Shown in pieces: positions 1 to 6,148 of a stretch of DNA of 24,340 nt (position 1 is the stretch's first letter; each line of letters starts with the position of its first letter). The position numbers were made by a program, and so were the translations under genes. The stretch is from an uncultured Bacilli bacterium. Lineage in GTDB: Bacteria; Bacillota_I; Bacilli_A; RF39; UBA660. The stretch lies in assembly GCA_934096735.1 (NCBI GenBank), contig CAKOMS010000012.1, positions 1 to 24,340 of the forward strand, read 5' to 3'. A model generated the notes under the pieces. That model saw nothing but the letters and a program-made list of their open reading frames with translations, was not told the origin of the DNA and ran no database searches.

Positions 1-15
1 GGAGGAATTTTTATG
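1..15 (+). promoter_or_regulatory. Shine-Dalgarno and ATG that fix the true start of the DGR target gene
   Basis: GGAGGA at 1-6 sits six bases before ATG at 13-15, an ideal ribosome binding site. The ATG opens a frame that runs into the G tract at 41-50. With ten G it ends at TAA 100-102 after 29 codons. It is therefore the natural start of the surface protein whose long frame opens only at a GTG at 50. The promoter lies outside the window. Confidence 0.75.
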
Positions 16-40
16 AGAGATATTTTCAAAAACGACTTCC

Positions 41-50
41 GGGGGGGGGG
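41..50 (+). repeat. Poly-G tract (10 G), candidate slipped-strand phase-variation switch
   Basis: Ten consecutive G, exceptional in DNA this AT-rich, lie inside the coding sequence between the ATG at 13 and the hydrophobic segment of the surface protein. With ten G the ATG frame closes at 100-102, an OFF state. With nine or twelve G the ATG frame joins the long downstream frame and gives about 640 residues beginning MRDIFKNDFRGG, an ON state. Homopolymer slippage in contingency genes is established in other bacteria. A sequencing or assembly error in the G run is the main alternative. Confidence 0.6.
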
Positions 51-1936
51 TGCTTGCACTCCTTCTTGGAATAGAAGTAATAACTTTATTTTTAGGGATT
101 AAGAGTTTTGGTAATAAAAATAACATATTAGATGATATTAAATTATTAGATAGTAAATCTAATAATCTTTTTGCAATTATGGTAAAGGATGCTAGTGGTA
201 ATTATAATGAAGCAAGTGCATTTCCATCAAGCATTTACATTTTAAATAAAGAAAAATCAAAATGTATGGATTCAAATGGAAATGCCTTAGAAGATGAATT
301 AAATTTTGTAAATGGTAATATTGAAGTAACATTAGATAAAACAGCATTTTGTTATTTATATTTTGATAAAGATAATAGTGTATATGCAAAAGTATTAGAT
401 GATTATGAAAATAATAATGGGGTTAAAAAAACAACAGATGAAAATGGAAAAGATGTATATTATTATGCAGGAGGTATAACAAATAATAACTTAGTATTAA
501 ATAATTATTGTTGGAAGATGGTAAGAACAACAGAAACAGATGGAGTGAAACTTATTTATAATGGAGAATTAAAAAAAGAATACGAATCAATTGAATTAAT
601 AACAAAAGATAAATATACTGTAACTACAAATACACCAGCAGGAACACCATTTACATTTAATGATTCAACTAAAAAATGGACAAGTGGAATAGCAGGAGTA
701 AATAGTGGAAATAATATAATTGAATTTACTGTAACAGAAGCTGGTGACTATGTTTTAAATTATGAAGTAAGTAGTGAAAAAAATTGGGATAAAGGATCTT
801 TTTATAAAAATGGAACAGGACTAAAAGTTGATTTAAGTGGACTATCTTCTGGTTTAATAGAACTTAGTGGACTAACCACAAGTGATGTAATAAAAGTAGT
901 ATACAAAAAAGATAGTAGTGGTAATAAGAATGATGATGTAGTAAGATTTTCAATAGGAAAACCAACCGGAAATGTAACAACTAATTGTAACAATACAGGA
1001 GCAGATGTTTACTTGGAAGCAAGTAGAACAAAATATAATGTGAATTATACTTCTCCGGCATATGTTGGATATATGTATGGAACAGTGTATGCATATTCTG
1101 AAAAGTCAGCATCATCATTTGGAACATATTATTATGGAAGTGATGTAACATGGAATGGAACAACATATACGCTAAATAATGCAGAAAGTGGAGCAATCGC
1201 TGATATGTATAGCAAACTAAGCAGTAAACATTATACATGTTTAAGTACAAGTTCAAGTTGTTCGACAGTATATTATATTTACAACATGGAAAGTGCGACG
1301 AGTACAGCATATTACATAACATTAACAAATGGTAAAAAGATAGAAGATGCTTTAGATGAAATGTTAAATTACAATACAACAAATAGTAATATAAAAACAG
1401 TAATAGATAATTGGTATAGTGCAAACATGACAAATGCAACAGATTATTTAGAGAATGCAATATATTGTAATAATAGACATATTTCAAATTTAGGAGGATG
1501 GAATTCAAATGGTGGAAGTGTATCAGTTTCTGCAAGTGTTTTAAAATTTAATGATTATGATGAAAATGATACAAGATTAACATGTCAAGATAAGGAAGAC
1601 CAATTTACATTAAAGGTTGATTCTGGTGGAACTCTTGGTTATGGGAATAATTCATTAGATTATCCAGTAGGATTATTAACAAGTAAAGAGGCAAGTCTTG
1701 CCTTTGGTGGTTCAAGTACTAATTATTTAAATAATGGCGATTATTATTGGTTGCTGTCCCCTTACGAAATCTACAACAACAATGCTGTTGTCCATCGCGT
1801 GCGCAATGGGGGTTTGGACAGCGCCAACGTGATCAGCGCTCACGGGGCCCGGCCTGTAGTTTCACTTTTAACAAAAGTTAAGCTAAGTGGAGAAGGAAAT
1901 GGTACAGTAGAATCGCCATATGTTGTTAGTAAGTAA
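50..1936 (+). CDS. DGR target: surface-anchored protein with a variable C-type-lectin-like C-terminus (frame OFF at the G tract)
   Basis: This is probably a membrane-anchored, extracellular ligand-binding protein. The open frame has 628 residues from a GTG at 50, but the natural start is the ATG at 13, one base out of frame. A hydrophobic segment at about residues 1-20 would act as a signal anchor. Residues 35-110 form a module shared with the protein at 21527-23317 (FVNG and CYLYFDK in both). A beta-rich insert spans about 190-300. Residues 540-628 have the pattern of DGR-diversified formylglycine-enzyme/C-type-lectin folds: a GLLTSKEASLAFGG stretch, then WLLS, and RPVVSL at the end of the variable repeat. 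The variable repeat covers residues 567-602, and 26 constant residues follow. Codons prefer ACA, GCA and GGA, unlike the housekeeping genes. No LPXTG motif is seen. The target role is well supported; the ligand is unknown. Confidence 0.85.
   Translation: MLALLLGIEVITLFLGIKSFGNKNNILDDIKLLDSKSNNLFAIMVKDASGNYNEASAFPSSIYILNKEKSKCMDSNGNALEDELNFVNGNIEVTLDKTAFCYLYFDKDNSVYAKVLDDYENNNGVKKTTDENGKDVYYYAGGITNNNLVLNNYCWKMVRTTETDGVKLIYNGELKKEYESIELITKDKYTVTTNTPAGTPFTFNDSTKKWTSGIAGVNSGNNIIEFTVTEAGDYVLNYEVSSEKNWDKGSFYKNGTGLKVDLSGLSSGLIELSGLTTSDVIKVVYKKDSSGNKNDDVVRFSIGKPTGNVTTNCNNTGADVYLEASRTKYNVNYTSPAYVGYMYGTVYAYSEKSASSFGTYYYGSDVTWNGTTYTLNNAESGAIADMYSKLSSKHYTCLSTSSSCSTVYYIYNMESATSTAYYITLTNGKKIEDALDEMLNYNTTNSNIKTVIDNWYSANMTNATDYLENAIYCNNRHISNLGGWNSNGGSVSVSASVLKFNDYDENDTRLTCQDKEDQFTLKVDSGGTLGYGNNSLDYPVGLLTSKEASLAFGGSSTNYLNNGDYYWLLSPYEIYNNNAVVHRVRNGGLDSANVISAHGARPVVSLLTKVKLSGEGNGTVESPYVVSK
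1748..1856 (+). repeat. DGR variable repeat (VR)
   Basis: This 109-bp segment aligns without gaps to 2103-2211. Over the 108 bp read as 36 codons there are 25 differences. Nineteen lie where the template has A: 10 A to G, 5 A to C and 4 A to T. Thirty-seven adenines are available, so about half are changed. Only 6 of 71 non-A positions differ (at 1760, 1768, 1769, 1789, 1794 and 1848). The repeat is in frame and ends in a GC-rich block (GGGGCCCGGCCTG, 1844-1856), as expected for the initiation-of-mutagenic-homing (IMH) site. Confidence 0.95.
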
Positions 1937-1964
1937 AACTATAATACTGTATACAATGAAAAAA

Positions 1965-1988
1965 CCACCCGAAAACCCTTTCGGGTGG
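1965..1988. other. Inverted repeat after the VR, candidate DGR homing hairpin/cruciform
   Basis: CCACCCGAAA (1965-1974) and TTTCGGGTGG (1979-1988) pair perfectly, giving a 10-bp stem with a 4-base loop (ACCC). It lies 108 bases after the VR end and 28 after the target stop codon. Known DGRs carry a short hairpin with a 4-base loop just downstream of the VR that promotes target recognition. No T-run follows on the plus strand. The A-run before it would give a U-tract on the minus strand, so a minus-strand terminator is the alternative. Confidence 0.65.
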
Positions 1989-2046
1989 AATAGAAATAGA
2001 ATATATAATTTATTTTGAGAAATTATGTATTTAATAATTAATTTGG

Positions 2047-2072
2047 ATTAAACTTTTATTTAAAAGTTTAAT
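2047..2072. other. AT-rich hairpin just upstream of the TR
   Basis: ATTAAACTTTT (2047-2057) and AAAAGTTTAAT (2062-2072) are perfect complements, an 11-bp stem with a 4-base loop. It ends 30 bases before the template repeat. It may mark the 5' border of the template RNA or act as a weak terminator or processing site for the target mRNA. No promoter for the TR was recognised. The structure is plain in the sequence; its role is inference. Confidence 0.5.
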
Positions 2073-2102
2073 TTAGGATTACACCATAAGAAAAATGGGC
2101 TA

Positions 2103-2211
2103 TGGTTGCTGTCCTCTAACAACTTCAACAACAACAATGCTAACGTCCGTAACGTGAACAATAGGAGTTTGAACAACAACAACGTGAACAACACTAACGG
2201 GGTCCGGCCTG
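2103..2211 (+). repeat. DGR template repeat (TR)
   Basis: This is the non-coding template for mutagenic copying. Read in the VR frame it is 36 codons, 17 of them AAC or AAT. Adenine mutagenesis of such codons can give 15 amino acids and never a stop. It starts TGGTTGCTGTCC and ends GGGGTCCGGCCTG (2199-2211), the IMH* counterpart of the VR's terminal GC block and different from it by one base. The chance open frame through it is not a gene. Confidence 0.95.
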
Positions 2212-2233
2212 CCTTTTCCAAATTCAAATTTTA

Positions 2234-2270
2234 CTTAATTTATAACACTTTGTGCTATGGTAAAATTAAG
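2234..2270 (+). ncRNA. Structured spacer between TR and Avd/RT genes, part of the DGR template RNA
   Basis: CTTAATTT (2234-2241) pairs with AAATTAAG (2263-2270). Inside it, ATA-A-CAC (2242-2248) pairs with GTG-C-TAT (2252-2258) around a TTT loop with one internal mismatch. GGTA (2259-2262) remains as a bulge. The structure begins 22 bases after the TR. In the Bordetella phage DGR, the spacer downstream of TR is structured and needed for cDNA priming. Equivalence here is inferred from position and foldability only. Confidence 0.45.
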
Positions 2271-2384
2271 CTTTCATTTTGTGAAACAGGTGTGATTCTA
2301 TGAATATATTTTCAGAATATTGATACATGAAGCTGTGATGGTTAAATTAAATTAATCGTTGCAGTAAATCGGTATCTTGGAGAG

Positions 2385-2756
2385 GTGAGAGAAAGGATAC
2401 ATAATAGTAGTAATTTTCAAATAGAAAATAAAATCGGAGAGTTTAATACTTATATTAGAAAATATATTATACCTGCTATACCTAAAGTTCATACTAATCT
2501 AAAAATAAAATTGGAAGATGAATCTTTCAATATGATAAGATGTATGTATAGTGCTATATGGACTAAGGGAAATATTAAATCTAAAAATATTACTGAAATA
2601 TTAATAAGTATCTCTGTGATTGATTATCTAGTTGAAAATATAAAAGAGCTAAAATTTGTCAGTAGTTCAAGGATTATAAATTCAATTTCATTACTCACTG
2701 ATATAAAGATTCTTGTTCAAGGATGGAAAAAGAGTGTTGAAAATGAAAGTAAATAA
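2385..2756 (+). CDS. avd: Avd-like DGR accessory protein, four-helix bundle
   Basis: This 123-residue, highly basic and helical protein has the layout of DGR accessory variability determinants: a first helix, then a PK motif (IPKVHTNLKIKLE, about residues 33-45), three more amphipathic helices, and a terminal GWKKS. In characterised DGRs, Avd forms a pentamer that binds RT and the template RNA. The position, between TR and RT, fits. The only convenient start is GTG at 2385, with GGAGA at 2379-2383 very close to it; the frame is open back to 2346 without an ATG, so the start is uncertain. The 3' end overlaps the RT start by 14 bases, which suggests translational coupling. The call rests on layout and context, since this family diverges fast. 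Confidence 0.72.
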   Translation: MRERIHNSSNFQIENKIGEFNTYIRKYIIPAIPKVHTNLKIKLEDESFNMIRCMYSAIWTKGNIKSKNITEILISISVIDYLVENIKELKFVSSSRIINSISLLTDIKILVQGWKKSVENESK

Positions 2757-2967
2757 CAATTTATTAACATATGAAGATAATATAACATATGATAATGTTG
2801 AAAAAGCCTGGAAAATTGTCAGAAGTAGTTGTAAAAATAAAAAGGCAATATTTAGATATTCTATAAATAGAAGTACTAATAATTATTCAATTTATAGAAT
2901 ACTTAAAGAAAAAAGATATAAACCATTGCCTTTTAAGTTGTTCATGATTTTCGAACCAAAGCCAAAA
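2743..2967 (+). pseudogene. DGR reverse transcriptase, 5' fragment only
   Basis: From ATG 2743 about 75 residues match the N-terminus of DGR reverse transcriptases: a NVEKAWKIVR helix, a basic stretch, then YKPLPFKLFMIFEPKPK. This last part corresponds to the conserved Y-x-x-x-P-[FY]-x-x-F-x-[IV]-[YF]-EPKPR of the family, for example Bordetella phage bRT. Homology stops after EPKPK near 2967. The frame runs on to 3105 but there reads antisense to an ATPase gene. The fingers and palm motifs, including the metal-binding YxDD box, are absent, so no polymerase activity is possible. The loss could be a real deletion or rearrangement, or an assembly join. Confidence 0.82.
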
Positions 2968-3655
2968 TTCGCTTCTTTACTTGTTAATGTGTCACTTATT
3001 TTTTTTGTAGATATTGGACTTCCGATACTGTCAAATAAAAATTTTAAAATATTTTCCAAAAGCATTTTGTCTTTTATGTTATTTTTAGTTATTATGTCTT
3101 TGTAAATTATTGTTGTAAATATTCCTTCTAAATATGTATCTAAATCATTTGGGTTATCTTGAATTATAGGTATATTTCCTGGCATATCACCATTTTTCAT
3201 GTAATCTAAAAAATATTCATAGCGACTTTTTTCTTTAATGTCAAATGCACTTAAATATTCTTTAAATGATAAAGGTAACATTTTTATTTCTACGTATCGT
3301 CCTGATAAAAGTGTTGCTAATTCACCAGATAACAGATATGCATTTGATCCAGTAATGTATATGTCGACATTTTTTTTTGATTTATAAACTATCTACAGCT
3401 TTTTGAAACATTGGAACGTTTTGTACTTCATCTAAAAATACGTAATATTGTTTTTTAGAATTTAATTGTTTATTTATATGGTCATATAATTCTTTATAAT
3501 TTTCAAAATTGTAATCTGCATCTTCTAAATTTATTTTTATTATTTGTTCATCTTTAATTCCTTCACTTTTTAAATAATTTATAAATAAATCAAATAAAGT
3601 AGACTTACCACATCTTCTTATTCCTGTGACAACGTATAAAATTAAATTATCAAAA
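2968..3655 (-). pseudogene. AAA (AAA_14/DUF4143-type) ATPase gene, fragment with a frameshift
   Basis: Read on the minus strand, the 3655-3390 part gives a nucleotide-binding domain with Walker A (GIRRCGKST, near 3598-3624) and Walker B (YYVFLDEVQN). It stops at TAA inside AVDSL-stop. A few bases on, beyond a run of nine A (3370-3378 on plus), another frame continues with DIYITGSNAYLLSGELATLL, LPLSFKEYL and the start of the DUF4143 region to about TSKEAN. Loss of two bases before the A run explains the frame change. The N-terminal 20-30 residues and the C-terminal third or more are missing, so both ends are truncated. Members of this family are common, often multicopy accessory ATPases in gut bacteria. 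Confidence 0.8.
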
Positions 3656-3722
3656 AGTCAAGTTTTGGAAATTTTGATTTTGCTGCTATTATTATACTTT
3701 ACTTCAATTTTTAATTTATAAG

Positions 3723-3731
3723 TGTTATAAT
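3723..3731 (+). promoter_or_regulatory. Extended -10 promoter of tRNA-Arg
   Basis: TGTTATAAT, an extended -10 (TGn plus perfect TATAAT at 3726-3731), lies six bases before the first base of the tRNA. Only a weak -35 (TTCAAT, 3703-3708) is found at 17-base spacing. Transcription would start at or next to the mature 5' end. Confidence 0.55.
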
Positions 3732-3737
3732 TTAATT

Positions 3738-3814
3738 GTTCTTATAGCTCAGTTGGATAGAGCATATGTTTCCGGAACATGTGGTCAAGGGTTCGAGTCC
3801 CTTTAAGAACACCA
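3738..3814 (+). tRNA. tRNA-Arg (anticodon CCG)
   Basis: The cloverleaf is complete. The acceptor GTTCTTA/TAAGAAC (3738-3744 with 3804-3810) pairs perfectly. The D arm is GCTC/GAGC, and the anticodon stem TATGT/ACATG closes a TTCCGGA loop. The anticodon CCG at 3772-3774 reads CGG. The T arm holds GGTTCGAGTCC, and an encoded CCA follows the discriminator A at 3811. It is a single gene with its own terminator at 3857-3882. Confidence 0.95.
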
Positions 3815-3856
3815 TTGGCAATTTTGTTTCGAACTATTCGAACTTTCTTATATAGT

Positions 3857-3882
3857 AATTAATCGAAATGATTAATTTTTTT
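3857..3882 (+). terminator. Rho-independent terminator of tRNA-Arg
   Basis: AATTAATC (3857-3864) and GATTAATT (3870-3877) form a perfect 8-bp stem with a 5-base loop, followed by T through 3882. The stem is AT-rich and so weak, but placement and U-tract are typical. The stretch from 3883 to 4006 shows no gene or other clear signal. Confidence 0.6.
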
Positions 3883-4006
3883 AATTGCTAAATCTGTAAG
3901 ATAGAAAGTAATAAAATGATAGCATATTATAAAAATACTAGTTTCCATCTTTATCTATTTCTGAAAATTTGGCAGAAAAAATAGTTTTTATTATGTAATA
4001 AAAATA

Positions 4007-4035
4007 AAGACATTTTATTAGAAATTTGTTAAAAT
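4007..4035 (+). promoter_or_regulatory. Candidate promoter of the pcrA operon
   Basis: AAGACA (4007-4012) and TAAAAT (4030-4035) are 17 bases apart, with TG at 4027-4028 as an extended -10. The start point would be near 4042, leaving a leader of about 28 bases. GGAGG at 4061-4065 is the ribosome binding site for the ATG at 4070. Confidence 0.45.
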
Positions 4036-4069
4036 ATTATTGTGAAAATTATAGATTATTGGAGGCAAC

Positions 4070-6148
4070 ATGAATATATTAGAAGGACTTAATAAAGAGC
4101 AAATAGAAGCAGTTATGCATAAAGAAGGACCATGCTTAGTAGTAGCAGGAGCTGGTAGTGGTAAAACTAAAGTTCTTACAACTAGAATAGCTTATCTTAT
4201 TAATGAAGGTGTTTATAGTGGTAATATTTTAGCAATAACTTTTACTAATAAAGCTAGTAAAGAGATGAAAGAAAGAATTAATAAAATAGTTGATGAAAAT
4301 TATGCTTTTGTTGGTACTTTTCATTCTTTTGGTTTAAAAATATTAAAAGAAAATTATAAAGAATTAGGACTTGAGAGAAATTTTTCTATTTTGGATAGTG
4401 ATGATGTTTTAAGTGTAATTAAAAAAATACTTAAAGATATGGGCTATGACATAAAAGAAATTAGTCCACAATATATTAGAAATAGAATAAGTTTTATAAA
4501 GAATGAAATGCTTAGTGATGCAGAGATAACAAGACTTTTTTTAACTGAGATAGAAAAGATTGCTGCGAGAGTATATTTTGAATATGTAAAAAAATTAAAA
4601 CAAAATAATTCAGTGGATTTTGATGATCTTTTAAAATTACCAGTTGAGTTATTTATGAGTAATGAAAGTATTTTAGATAAATATCAAGAGAAGTATAAGT
4701 ATATTTTAATTGATGAGTATCAAGATACAAATGAAGTACAATATAAATTTGTAAAACTTTTAAGTAGTAAGTATAGAAATTTATTTGTAGTTGGTGATCA
4801 AAATCAAGCAATATATGGATTTAGACAAGCCAATTATAAAAATATTTTGAATTTTGAAAAAGATTATCCTGATAGTAAAGTAGTAGTATTAAATCAAAAT
4901 TATAGAAGTACTAGTATGATACTTAATGCTGCTAATTCTGTTATTGAAAATAATGTTGAAAGAAAAGAAGTTAATTTATTTAGTGAACTTGGTGAAGGTG
5001 TAAAAATTAAGTATTTTAGATGTAATGATGGACAAGGAGAAGTTAATCAAGTTATATCTACTATAAATGAATTATTAAATTCTGGGTATAAAAAAAGTGA
5101 TATTGCAATATTTTATAGAACTAATGCACAATCTAGAGTTTATGAAGAAGCGATGATTAAAAATAATTTTCCATATAAAGTTGTTGGTAGTTATTATTTT
5201 TATAAAAGAAAAGAGATTAAAGATTTAATTAGTTATTTAAAATTAATTAGTAATACTAAAGATGATGTAGCCTTTAAAAGAGTTGTTAATGAACCGAAAA
5301 GAGGTATTGGTAGTAAAACCATAGATACTTTAGAGAGTACCGCAGCTAATTCAAACATATCTATGTTTGACGCTGTGAGTGGTGGGAAAGAAGAAAAGTT
5401 TAAAGAAATTATATTAGAACTTATTAAAATAAAAGAGAATGTTTCTTTAACTGAACTTATTGATGAAGTCTTAGATAAAACTGGATATAAGAGTGAACTT
5501 GAAAGTATTGATACGTTAGAAAATAGTATAAGGCTTGAGAATTTAATGGAATTTAGAAGTATTACTGAGAATTTTCAAAATACTACTGGTAGTGTTAATT
5601 TAGAAGATTTTTTAGATAATATTAGTTTGATTGCTGATAAAGCTGATGATGAAGAAGATGATGATGCTATAACACTTATGACACTGCATTCTGCAAAGGG
5701 TTTAGAGTTTAGAGTAGTATTTATGGTTGGAATGGAAGAAGGTATTATGCCTCATGCTAATTCTTTTGAAGAAGAAAATGGGATTGAGGAAGAAAGAAGA
5801 CTTTGCTATGTAGGTATTACAAGGGCTAAAGAAAGACTTTATTTAACTAATGCTAAAAGAAGAATGTTATATGGAAAAGAAATTAATTATCCTGCTTCTA
5901 GATTTATAAATGAAATTAATAAAGATTATATAGAAAGTAATGTAGTAGAAGAAAAAGTATTTAAGAAAGAAGTATTGTATAGTGATACTGATACATTATA
6001 TAATGTAGGTGATGTAGTAAATCATTTGTCATTTGGAAGAGGTGTAGTAGTATCCGTAGATGATAGATTTGTTACTGTTGCATTTGATAAAAGATTTGGT
6101 GTTAAAAAGTTTTTGAAAAATTATACTGGTTTAAAGAAAGGAAGATGA
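4070..6148 (+). CDS. pcrA: ATP-dependent 3'-5' DNA helicase PcrA (UvrD/Rep superfamily 1)
   Basis: PcrA unwinds DNA in repair and clears RecA or stalled complexes during replication. The 692 residues are near the usual length of about 720-740. The Q-motif region starts LNKEQIEAV (7-15). Walker A is GAGSGKT (27-33), motif Ia TFTNKASKEM, and motif II DEYQD (215-219). Motif III is GDQNQAIYGFRQA, motif IV VLNQNYRST, and motif VI CYVGITRAKERLYL (near 583-596). A C-terminal Tudor-like region (GDVVNHLSFGRGVV) as in PcrA/UvrD of Gram-positives is present, and this favours PcrA over Rep. The stop codon TGA overlaps the next ATG (ATGA), so it is translationally coupled to the nucleotidyltransferase. 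It heads an operon with ligA, as in Bacillus, but no pcrB is present. Confidence 0.97.
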   Translation: MNILEGLNKEQIEAVMHKEGPCLVVAGAGSGKTKVLTTRIAYLINEGVYSGNILAITFTNKASKEMKERINKIVDENYAFVGTFHSFGLKILKENYKELGLERNFSILDSDDVLSVIKKILKDMGYDIKEISPQYIRNRISFIKNEMLSDAEITRLFLTEIEKIAARVYFEYVKKLKQNNSVDFDDLLKLPVELFMSNESILDKYQEKYKYILIDEYQDTNEVQYKFVKLLSSKYRNLFVVGDQNQAIYGFRQANYKNILNFEKDYPDSKVVVLNQNYRSTSMILNAANSVIENNVERKEVNLFSELGEGVKIKYFRCNDGQGEVNQVISTINELLNSGYKKSDIAIFYRTNAQSRVYEEAMIKNNFPYKVVGSYYFYKRKEIKDLISYLKLISNTKDDVAFKRVVNEPKRGIGSKTIDTLESTAANSNISMFDAVSGGKEEKFKEIILELIKIKENVSLTELIDEVLDKTGYKSELESIDTLENSIRLENLMEFRSITENFQNTTGSVNLEDFLDNISLIADKADDEEDDDAITLMTLHSAKGLEFRVVFMVGMEEGIMPHANSFEEENGIEEERRLCYVGITRAKERLYLTNAKRRMLYGKEINYPASRFINEINKDYIESNVVEEKVFKKEVLYSDTDTLYNVGDVVNHLSFGRGVVVSVDDRFVTVAFDKRFGVKKFLKNYTGLKKGR

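Larger units (their letters stand above)
1748..2967 (+). mobile_element. Diversity-generating retroelement, truncated (VR, hairpins, TR, spacer, Avd-like gene, RT 5' fragment)
   Basis: The order VR, TR, Avd-like gene, reverse transcriptase on one strand is a standard DGR layout. In an active DGR the TR transcript is copied with errors at adenines and the cDNA replaces the VR in the target gene. All parts are visible except most of the reverse transcriptase, which ends near 2967. The cassette cannot diversify its target from its own genes unless an RT acts in trans. The right edge adjoins an unrelated antisense ATPase pseudogene, which points to a rearrangement or an assembly join. Confidence 0.88.

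Noticed and set aside
981..1535. Minus-strand open frame of 184 codons inside the target gene
   Set aside because: It is low-complexity (Leu, His, Tyr, Asn rich), with no ribosome binding site, opposite a gene with strong family support: a shadow.
2106..2303. Open frame of 65 codons rich in Asn
   Set aside because: It is the template repeat read through; the Asn codons are the AAC/AAT template positions, and no ribosome binding site precedes it.
2892..2967. C-terminal end of the minus-strand ATPase frame (FGFGSKIMNN onward)
   Set aside because: It is the RT N-terminal coding sequence read in reverse, so it is not part of the ATPase.
2968..3105. C-terminal extension of the RT frame with hydrophobic residues, like a membrane tail
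   Set aside because: This stretch is the antisense of the ATPase fragment, which has clear homology on the minus strand; the hydrophobicity is a by-product.
3738..3814. tRNA-Arg as attachment site of an integrated element carrying the DGR
   Set aside because: The 3' end of the tRNA faces away from the DGR. No repeat of the tRNA 3' end and no integrase are seen in the window.
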